DNA from: Arenicellales bacterium
GTDB lineage: Bacteria; Pseudomonadota; Gammaproteobacteria; Arenicellales; JAJDZL01
Direction: 5' to 3'
Assembly: GCA_951813075.1 (NCBI GenBank)
Contig: OX638343.1
Coordinates: 2,229,999-2,293,998 of the forward strand
Length of the DNA: 64,000 nt
The position numbers and the translations under genes were made by a program. Under the pieces are notes generated by a model that was not told the DNA's origin, made no database searches, and worked only from the letters and a program-made list of their open reading frames with translations. Of the stretch, positions 57,566 to 64,000 are shown piece after piece (position 1 is the stretch's first letter; each line of letters starts with the position of its first letter).

Positions 57566-58465
57566 TCAGTCGCGACCCCAACTGTAAATTTGGGCCGGTG
57601 ATGGTTCCCAGATATTTGAATGCTTGGCGTCTGGAAGTCTTGCAATTGCACGATATTCTGACGACATGGCGACCCAATCATCGTTTTCGGCGAGTACGGC
57701 CGGTTTGCATGCGATTGGATCGCGAAGCACAGAGAATCCGTTTCGACTTCCAATTGCAAACGTGTAGAAGCCATCGAGCCCCTCGATTGCGCTATGCAGT
57801 GCATCAACCACCGAGTCACCCTGTGAAAGTCTCCATGTGAGAAATCCAGCGGCTACCTCACTGTCATTGTCAGTCTGAAACTGCCCGCCTTGACGTATCA
57901 GATATCGTCTGAGCCGATTATGATTAGACAATGAGCCATTGTGGACAAGGCACAAATCAAGACCGGTCGAAAAGGGATGAGAATGTTCAGTTGTGACTGC
58001 ACTTTCGGTTGCCATTCTGGTGTGTGCGATTGCATGAGTACCGGCAAATTTTCTAAACCCAAATCGCTCGATCACTTCTTTGGGATGCCCCTTTTCCTTA
58101 TAGATTTCAATGGCTTTACCAATACTCATGACTCGAAGGTCCGACCAATGCTGTCGAATCCATGGTTCCACCAGACTGACTGGAGTTTCGCTGGAAAGTA
58201 TGATATGGCTGGCGTGGACGGACAAACTGAACTCGCATTCAAAATGGGAGGAAATTTCTGCTTTCCGCCGATCCCAATTTTCAGTTGGATCGCTACTGAA
58301 AAGAGAAACTTTGGAACCGTTTTCGGGCGCTGGGTTGCGATAAATGGCGACACCGGCGCTATCGGGTCCGCGGTCACCCATTTCCTCCAACATGTCAGCC
58401 ACGAACTCACCGAGTCGCGGCTCAAGGTCATGATTTTTTAGATAAATCCCTACGATTCCGCACAT
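57566..58465 (-). CDS. mgsA: N-methylglutamate synthase subunit A (class II glutamine amidotransferase)
   Basis: A 299-residue Ntn-type glutaminase. After removal of Met1, Cys2 (M-C-G-I-V-G-I) is the nucleophile. G-D-R-G-P-D-S-A-G, A-H-T-R-M-A-T-E-S, H-N-G-S-L-S-N-H and D-N-D-S-E-V are the usual substrate motifs. In glutamate synthase this domain releases ammonia; in MgsABC it releases methylamine from gamma-glutamylmethylamide. First gene of mgsA-mgsB-mgsC-gmaS, divergent from an O-methyltransferase gene. Neither mgdABCD genes nor a methylamine dehydrogenase are seen beside it. Confidence 0.82.
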   Translation of the reverse strand: MCGIVGIYLKNHDLEPRLGEFVADMLEEMGDRGPDSAGVAIYRNPAPENGSKVSLFSSDPTENWDRRKAEISSHFECEFSLSVHASHIILSSETPVSLVEPWIRQHWSDLRVMSIGKAIEIYKEKGHPKEVIERFGFRKFAGTHAIAHTRMATESAVTTEHSHPFSTGLDLCLVHNGSLSNHNRLRRYLIRQGGQFQTDNDSEVAAGFLTWRLSQGDSVVDALHSAIEGLDGFYTFAIGSRNGFSVLRDPIACKPAVLAENDDWVAMSSEYRAIARLPDAKHSNIWEPSPAQIYSWGRD

Positions 58466-58740
58466 TAGAAATAGCCGAGTACAAGTAAATTTGGCTCCAA
58501 AAAGTTTTTCGGGTTATTCTGAACGACAGGGTAGAATTTTCTTGTCCACCCGGCTCGCCGACGATTTCATCATTCAACCGGCACAACATCGAAAATATAT
58601 TGTAAACTGAAATCAGTCGTGTTCCGATATTTGCATTCATGTAAAAATGCTTCGTCGGATTCCGACGCAGGTATATTCATTTCTACCGACGCGGTTGAAT
58701 TGAGTGTTTTCCGCCACAGATTGACCAAACAGATAACTTG

Positions 58741-59379
58741 ATGAACTTTGTCGACGAAAAAGTTGAGTTGTACGCAACTGCTCACTCCCAGCAACCGTCC
58801 TCGCTGGTGAAGGAAATTAACGATTGGACCGTAGCTAACTCTGACGCTTCACGAATGCTCTCCGGTGCTTTGCAAGGTGCGGTGTTGCAATTGCTGGCTC
58901 GAATGGTCAAAGCCAGCCGAATTTTGGAGATCGGTATGTTCACCGGATATTCCGCATTGACCATGGCAGAAGTTCTACCGGATGACGGGCAATTGATTAC
59001 CATTGATATTGACGAGGAGCGCGAAGCAATTGCGAATTCATTTTTCTCGAAAAGTCCTCATGGCAGCAAGATTACGATTCGCATTGACAACGCGTTGGAT
59101 GTCATTTGCGATCTGGACGGACCCTTCGATTTAGTCTACATCGATGCGGATAAGTCGAATTATCTGAATTACTATGAAGCTGTCATGCCATTGGTCTGCG
59201 AAGGCGGAGTTATCGTTGCGGACAACGTGCTATGGAGTAGTTCGGTGCTTGATCCGCAAACCGAGGATGCGCGCAGCCTTCATGAGTTCAATGCGCGCGT
59301 TTCGGCCGATGAGCGTGTGATGAATGTTTTACTGACTATTCGCGACGGCTTGATGGTAGCGCAGAAAATTCATTCGTAG
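58741..59379 (+). CDS. SAM-dependent O-methyltransferase, family 3 (CCoAOMT-like)
   Basis: A 212-residue class I methyltransferase of the caffeoyl-CoA/catechol O-methyltransferase type. It has I-L-E-I-G-M-F-T-G-Y-S-A-L-T-M-A (SAM motif I), I-D-I-D-E-E-R, F-D-L-V-Y-I-D-A-D-K (metal-binding Asp) and V-A-D-N-V-L-W-S-S (second metal ligands). Bacterial members methylate catechol-like or other hydroxyl groups with a divalent cation. An in-frame TTG lies just before ATG 58741. Substrate unknown; it diverges from mgsA with 275 bp between. Confidence 0.88.
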   Translation: MNFVDEKVELYATAHSQQPSSLVKEINDWTVANSDASRMLSGALQGAVLQLLARMVKASRILEIGMFTGYSALTMAEVLPDDGQLITIDIDEEREAIANSFFSKSPHGSKITIRIDNALDVICDLDGPFDLVYIDADKSNYLNYYEAVMPLVCEGGVIVADNVLWSSSVLDPQTEDARSLHEFNARVSADERVMNVLLTIRDGLMVAQKIHS

Positions 59380-59890
59380 TTTACCGGGTGCATTCCGGTT
59401 TTCGGGAATTCAGTAGAGACTTGATCCGGTCGCGGTCTGAGTCTTGCTGAAACTGCGACAATAATTACCTCTCCTGATTTTTCGACTGCAGTAATTCCCA
59501 GTTCCGCAAGTTGTAGTGCGTCGTTGTTACCACTTTTGCATTGATCGAGAATACTTTGGGTTGTGACATGCCATTTCCGCGTTCTCTGCCAATTCCCGCG
59601 TATTGTTTTGTCTCTGCGGGATCGCTGAGTACCAGTCCGGCAAGATACACCAATACTCCACAGACGCGCATTGCGTTTCTAGAGGCTCGATTTCAGATTT
59701 GTTTTCTATGAACGCTGGAATGAAGAATGCGGACTGCGAATTTTGTATTATTATACGGAGAAGAAAATTCGCACAAGCAGTCAGTTCGAGTGCTGCGCAA
59801 TTCCCTATTGGTTATGTTTCAAGCGGTGAGGACGCATCAAGCAAAATTTCCTCAGTCGCAGTGATTTGGTTTTGATATTTGGAGAGTAAT
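59380..59890. other. Intergenic region, nothing recognised
   Basis: About 510 bp. Short open frames occur on both strands (for example 59603-59875 forward) but have no ribosome binding site or recognisable product. GGAGAG at 59881 serves the next gene. Confidence 0.4.
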
Positions 59891-60907
59891 ATGAAAATAT
59901 GTGTTGTTGGTGCCGGCTCGATGGGTGGCATGATGGGAGTCAAACTCCACAACATCGGCGAGGATGTAACACTAATTGCACGCGGTCCGCATCTGGAAGC
60001 AATTAAGGCGAACAATGGTCTTAAATTGATCATGAATGATGGTACAGTTGAGTTCGCGGCAGGCATCAAGGCAACAAACGACATTAGTTCTGTCGGGGAG
60101 CAGGACCTGGTAATACTCGGTGTGAAATCCCACCAGATCGCGCCAATCGTGGATGAAGTCAATTCACTGCTCGGAGACAATTCCACGCTTCTTACCATAC
60201 AGAACGGAATTCTGTGGTGGTACTTTCAGTTGCACGGCGGTGAATTCAATAACCGAGCGCTGCAGACGATTGATCCAGATGGATTAATTAGCCGAACTAT
60301 CGATCCAAAACACATCATTGGTTCCATCTCCTATCCTGCTGCTGAAATCAGTGAGCCCGGTGTCATCAAACATATTGAAGGAATTCGCATGCCTATTGGC
60401 GAAATTGACGGTGTCGAAAAAAAGCGGACTCGAGATCTTTGCGATTTGTTGAACAGGGCGGGCTTCAAGTCAGTTATTCTCGAGAGCATTCGGGCGGAGA
60501 CTTGGCTGAAGGTGCTTGGAAATCTGAGTTTCAATCCCGTCAGCGCTTTGACACATTCAACACTGGTAGATATCTGTCAGTTTGCACCCTCTCGAGATTT
60601 GATTGACAAGATGATGACTGAATGCCGCGAGGTTGCCTTGCGATTGGGTGTCGGTATACGACTATCCAATGAGCGAAGAATTAGCGGCGCAGAGAGAGTT
60701 GGTAAACATAAAACGTCGATGTTACAGGATGTCGAGATGGGTAAGGCACTTGAACTTGAAGCCTTGATCGGCGCAGTAATCGAAATTGCCGCAATGACGG
60801 GTACCAAGGTACATCACATTGAATCAGTGTACGCGCTGGTTCAGTTGCTCAACCACATGATTCAACAGGACGGTTTATATGTGCAGGCGCGACCACTCGA
60901 GCAATAG
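59891..60907 (+). CDS. 2-dehydropantoate 2-reductase family protein (PanE/ApbA-like)
   Basis: A 338-residue NADPH-dependent reductase. The Rossmann motif is G-A-G-S-M-G-G-M-M-G at the N terminus, and the catalytic Lys with its Asn are in E-T-W-L-K-V-L-G-N-L-S-F-N-P. True PanE is about 300 residues; this one has an enlarged middle and belongs to the wider ApbA group, so ketopantoate reduction is possible but not certain. Start ATG 59891 follows GGAGAG by four bases. A hairpin overlaps its stop codon. Confidence 0.8.
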   Translation: MKICVVGAGSMGGMMGVKLHNIGEDVTLIARGPHLEAIKANNGLKLIMNDGTVEFAAGIKATNDISSVGEQDLVILGVKSHQIAPIVDEVNSLLGDNSTLLTIQNGILWWYFQLHGGEFNNRALQTIDPDGLISRTIDPKHIIGSISYPAAEISEPGVIKHIEGIRMPIGEIDGVEKKRTRDLCDLLNRAGFKSVILESIRAETWLKVLGNLSFNPVSALTHSTLVDICQFAPSRDLIDKMMTECREVALRLGVGIRLSNERRISGAERVGKHKTSMLQDVEMGKALELEALIGAVIEIAAMTGTKVHHIESVYALVQLLNHMIQQDGLYVQARPLEQ

Positions 60908-60919
60908 ATTTATTGCTCG
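60898..60919 (+). terminator. Hairpin overlapping the stop codon of the PanE-like gene
   Basis: cgagcaata pairs perfectly with tattgctcg around a four-base loop. The TAG stop lies within the stem-loop. No T-run follows, so its action as a terminator is uncertain. Confidence 0.4.
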
Positions 60920-61111
60920 GTACTCGCCCGGTCACAAATTTCTGAAGAAGTATCTGAAGAGAAACAATTTTTCGGTCGCGTTTTTCCTCGAACTTACTTG
61001 AGGGGAGGAGGCAGAGCAGCGAGAGCTATTTCCCGAATAATCATCCGCCACGTTGATCTCCATTTGAGAAAAGTTGACATGATGGATGCGTGATTTGACA
61101 TTGGTGTTGGG

Positions 61112-61213
61112 TTTACCGTCATCGGCGCCTCGAAGCATGGACGCGACGCATGTGATATTGAAGAAGAATTAATTTCGATCGCATATGATCGGATTACCCG
61201 GATACTGGATTGA
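61112..61213 (+). pseudogene. Possible C-terminal remnant of a DNA methyltransferase
   Basis: A 33-codon frame ending in TGA reads F-T-V-I-G-A-S-K-H-G-R-D, C-D-I-E-E-E-L-I-S-I-A-Y-D-R-I. This resembles the end of N4/N6 DNA methyltransferases (T-x-A-A-K-x-x-G-R, then G-I-E-x-x-x-x-Y-x-x-I-A-x-x-R-I). Nothing upstream is open, so only a fossil would remain. The match is short. Confidence 0.3.
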
Positions 61214-61475
61214 AGCTCTAAGACAAGACCAATGGGGAGACCGTCTTTGATCCGTATTTAACGAGAGGCAGGTACGAATGAAAATTGAAGCGAAGAATTC
61301 TCATCTCCAACTCCATGCTGACTTGTCAATATGGGACTTGGGACAAATATTGTCTGAGTCCGAGATAAAAATCCTCAGAATCCCCTGATCTCACTCCAGA
61401 ACTACAACAAAAATGACGGGAACCCACACTATACACGTTGAGTGTGTTTAATTTTTTTTACTTTAGGAAAGCCAA
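61214..61475 (+). other. Upstream region of the DUF169 gene with a hairpin
   Basis: CACACT (61425) and AGTGTG (61441) pair around a ten-base loop and are followed by a run of T with one A-pair, like a small intrinsic terminator or attenuator just before the gene at 61476. Otherwise nothing is seen. Confidence 0.35.
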
Positions 61476-62195
61476 ATGAACGTATACCAGTCGATTGACG
61501 ATCAACTCAAATCATTACTCGGGCTGACACATGCACCGATTGCAATCACATTTCTCGATTCTGTTCCAGATGAAATTCCTGAATTTGGGGCAACTTACCC
61601 TGCACCGACAGAAGACGGTCGTACCGGTGCCGTGGCGGCGAGTTGCGTATTTTGGACGAAAGCAAATGACAGGACTTTTGCAACGACTCCATCGGATCAT
61701 GGCAATTGCAGTGTCGGTAGTCTCACTCACGGATTTATTCCACTGGAGGAAGCAGCCACCCGCGCCGACGTGCAAGCGATCTGCGAGGCAAAGTGGGTAA
61801 ACCCGGAAATCTTTCCACATATTCCAACTGTCAGCGAACGCCCGGAGAGCATCGTATATGGACCGTTAGCGGAGGCATCTGCTGATCCTGACATTGTTTT
61901 TTTACGTCTGGTCGCCAAACAGGCGATGCAGCTGCATTCGGCGGTACCTTCACTTCAATTCGAAGGCAAGCCACAATGCCACATCATACCGATTGCGCGT
62001 GAGCAGCAAACCCCGGCGGTGAGTGTTGGGTGCATGCTAAGCCGGGTGCGCACTGGAATGAATAACAATGAAATGACCTGTGCCATTCCGTTCGGACAGT
62101 TGCAGGATATTGTTGATGCGCTGACAGAAGTATGCGCTGCTGATCGTCTGGTCGCAGGCTACGCGAGCCAAGATAGCGTTCGTTTCCGTGAATGA
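61476..62195 (+). CDS. DUF169 domain protein
   Basis: A 239-residue cytoplasmic protein of the DUF169 family. Typical features are the opening L-G-L-T-H-A-P-I-A-I-T-F, the cysteine-containing S-C-V-F-W and D-H-G-N-C-S-V-G segments, and the late S-V-G-C-M-L-S-R with E-M-T-C-A-I-P. The conserved cysteines suggest binding of a metal or cofactor, but no member's function is firmly known to me. It starts downstream of a hairpin and is followed after 128 bp by pckA on the same strand. Confidence 0.8.
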   Translation: MNVYQSIDDQLKSLLGLTHAPIAITFLDSVPDEIPEFGATYPAPTEDGRTGAVAASCVFWTKANDRTFATTPSDHGNCSVGSLTHGFIPLEEAATRADVQAICEAKWVNPEIFPHIPTVSERPESIVYGPLAEASADPDIVFLRLVAKQAMQLHSAVPSLQFEGKPQCHIIPIAREQQTPAVSVGCMLSRVRTGMNNNEMTCAIPFGQLQDIVDALTEVCAADRLVAGYASQDSVRFRE

Positions 62196-62323
62196 TCGAA
62201 ATACCAAATTTCTGCAGATTGATGGCTAAAATTAGACATGGAAAGTGATATAAATAATTGATAGTTTCATGTTCGAAAGTCACCACGAAAAACCGTTTTT
62301 GACTCGCATCACACTCCATCGGG

Positions 62324-63997
62324 ATGACTAATATCAAGCAGTTACTCAAGTCTCAACTTGGGATTGACGGCCCTGAAATTCACCACAATCTCTCATGGTC
62401 GGAGTTATTTCAGGCATCGTTGAAATTCGACCGCGGACGTATCGACCAGCAAGGCGGATATGACGACCAAAAAGCCTACGCCACCAAACTGAGGGGAAAC
62501 GGTCCGATTGTATTTCGTACGGATCCGGATTGCACCGGTCGGCCGGTATCTGATACTTACGCGGTGGCCTGGCCGGAAGTGGAGTCCGAAATCTGGTGGA
62601 AGGACAGTTTGCAGAAATTCGACCCGGATAAGTATCAGCAATTGCTGTCCAGGGTAATTTCACATCTCAATCAGTACCGCGGCAGACTGTTTGTCCAGGA
62701 TGTCGTAGTCGGTCAGGACCCGGAATGTTCAATTCCATATCGAATTATCGGTCAGTACGCGATTCACTCGATGTTCGCGCGAAATATGTTCATCACGTCA
62801 AAATCGACAGACGACACTGGCGAATCCTCTGACGAAGGTTGGACCATGCTGAATGTCCAGACGTTTCAATGTGACCCGGAACGAGATGGTTGTCGATCCG
62901 ACCGTGTGGCAATTCTCGACTTTCGGAATCGAATCTGCCTGGTCGCAGGCCGAGCTGATTATTGTGGATTAGTCAAGAAATCAATATTCACCGTAATGAA
63001 TTACCTGTTGCCCAAGCGAGGAATCCTGTCCATGCACAGCTCGGCGAACATTGGTTCCGATAATGACTCAGCGATTCTATTCGGTCTGTCAGGAACAGGA
63101 AAGACCACGTTGTCTGCCGATCCTCAGCGTAAACTGATTGGCGACGACGAAATATGCTGGACAGATTCCGGAATATCCAATATCGAGAATGGTTGTTACG
63201 CCAAACTTATTGATCTGGACAAGAATGCTGAACCGATCATTGCAGCCGCACTGTCCATGAAAGGGACACTGATTGAAAATGTACCCAATCTTGAAGGTAT
63301 TCCTTATGAGGATACGGATCCGCAGGATTTTGATCTTCATGACAAGTCCATAACCGAAAATACACGATTCTCATACCCGCTTTCGTGCAATCCGAATCTT
63401 GCGGAAGGGGGACGAGGCGATCACCCCTCCACCATTGTCATGCTTACAGCGGATGCGTTCGGTGTTCTGCCTCCGATATCCATTCTGGATGAAGATGAGG
63501 CGATGTATCACTTTGTGCAGGGATTTACGGCAAGAGTTGCCGGAACCGAGGTTGGAATAAAGGAACCCGAAGCCACCTTCAGTTCATGTTTCGGATCTCC
63601 CTTCATGGCACATAAACCTATGGTTTACGCCAATCTACTGAAGAAGAAGATGCGACTCTCCAACGCTCGTTGCGTGCTGTTGAATACCGGTTGGATTGGT
63701 GGCTCCGCCGGAAGTGCCCCACGCATATCGATCAGCGCTACCCGTGCCTTGCTTGACGCTGCGATGCGCGGAGAATTTCACAATGGTTCTTCGGGAATTA
63801 AATTCAAAAAGCATCCGATTCTGGGTATTCGTCATCCTGTCACCTGTCGAGGTGTTGATTCTTCAATTCTTGACCCGCGGAGCTGCTGGAGCGACAAGGG
63901 TGCGTACGATCGAGCCACTCACCGACTAAGGGAAATGTTTCGCCGCAATTTCAGCAATCATCAGTTCGGGAACTCTGGCATACCGGAAATTATTTAG
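62324..63997 (+). CDS. pckA: Phosphoenolpyruvate carboxykinase (ATP)
   Basis: A 557-residue enzyme converting oxaloacetate and ATP to PEP, CO2 and ADP for gluconeogenesis. The kinase-1a loop F-G-L-S-G-T-G-K-T-T-L-S, the metal-binding G-D-D-E-I-C-W and the oxaloacetate site near M-H-S-S-A-N are present; F-S-Y-P at mid-protein and N-T-G-W-I-G-G near the end are also typical. It is slightly longer than the usual 530-540 residues. The gene ends three bases before the window edge with its own stop codon. No clear Shine-Dalgarno precedes ATG 62324. Confidence 0.95.
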   Translation: MTNIKQLLKSQLGIDGPEIHHNLSWSELFQASLKFDRGRIDQQGGYDDQKAYATKLRGNGPIVFRTDPDCTGRPVSDTYAVAWPEVESEIWWKDSLQKFDPDKYQQLLSRVISHLNQYRGRLFVQDVVVGQDPECSIPYRIIGQYAIHSMFARNMFITSKSTDDTGESSDEGWTMLNVQTFQCDPERDGCRSDRVAILDFRNRICLVAGRADYCGLVKKSIFTVMNYLLPKRGILSMHSSANIGSDNDSAILFGLSGTGKTTLSADPQRKLIGDDEICWTDSGISNIENGCYAKLIDLDKNAEPIIAAALSMKGTLIENVPNLEGIPYEDTDPQDFDLHDKSITENTRFSYPLSCNPNLAEGGRGDHPSTIVMLTADAFGVLPPISILDEDEAMYHFVQGFTARVAGTEVGIKEPEATFSSCFGSPFMAHKPMVYANLLKKKMRLSNARCVLLNTGWIGGSAGSAPRISISATRALLDAAMRGEFHNGSSGIKFKKHPILGIRHPVTCRGVDSSILDPRSCWSDKGAYDRATHRLREMFRRNFSNHQFGNSGIPEII

Positions 63998-64000
63998 TGT

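Noticed and set aside
58653..58667. CGTCGG-ATT-CCGACG dyad between mgsA and the O-methyltransferase gene
   Set aside because: Short arms with no supporting second site or promoter alignment; not strong enough to list as an operator.

Overview
The window comes from a proteobacterial, most probably gammaproteobacterial, chromosome of moderate GC content. The main evidence is the gene order mlaD-mlaB-bolA-grxD-murA-hisG-hisD-hisC, with hisB-hisH-hisA-hisF-hisI-hisE-tatA-tatB-tatC on the same strand. The order mepM-like M23 peptidase then anmK, and a groESL operon under a CIRCE element, fit the same picture. Genus cannot be settled from the sequence. Several genes appear to use TTG or GTG starts. 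I saw no tRNA, rRNA or CRISPR array.

Layout. 1-3.5 kb: an edge-truncated glutamine-synthetase-family gene diverges from a monomeric-sarcosine-oxidase-like flavoenzyme across a perfect 16-bp palindrome; a TTC38-like TPR gene follows. 4-6.2 kb: groES-groEL with CIRCE and a bidirectional terminator. 6.7-9.2 kb: a secreted alpha/beta hydrolase and a TrpB2-type beta subunit. 9.7-15.3 kb: an accessory island with a DUF4143 ATPase, a decayed ISNCY-type transposase, an AAA ATPase flanked by repeats, and a PD-(D/E)XK nuclease fused to a DUF2075 helicase. 15.3-18.6 kb: wrbA, mnmA, coaE and a BioC-like methyltransferase.

18.6-31 kb is a catabolic and transport block: an HpaB/4-hydroxybutyryl-CoA-dehydratase-like flavoprotein, a beta-hydroxyacid dehydrogenase, a dienelactone hydrolase fused to a SnoaL-like domain, a complete family-5 ABC importer, a BDH2-like SDR and a proline-racemase-family enzyme. 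The second ABC ATPase runs in frame into an SDR domain that lacks the catalytic Tyr. 31-33.5 kb holds an AlbA_2/COG2865 gene flanked by 77 % identical repeats, next to what looks like a gene-less copy of the same element.

33.8-49 kb carries tatABC, the his genes, murA, grxD, bolA and a reduced mla operon. The his cluster is split by about 3.8 kb holding a second DUF4143 ATPase with an unusual C-terminal domain and a VapBC/FitAB-type toxin-antitoxin pair. 49-54 kb encodes an M23 peptidase swollen by six tandem repeats of about 117 codons, then anmK. 54-58.5 kb holds mgsA-mgsB-mgsC-gmaS, the synthetic half of the N-methylglutamate pathway for methylamine. The right end carries an O-methyltransferase, a PanE-like reductase, a DUF169 protein and ATP-dependent PEP carboxykinase.

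The most unusual items are the ABC-ATPase/SDR fusion, the two accessory ATPase-type genes that each sit between copies of a putative self-operator, the tandem repeats in the peptidase, and the HpaB-family protein that appears to have lost two of its three iron-sulfur cysteines.
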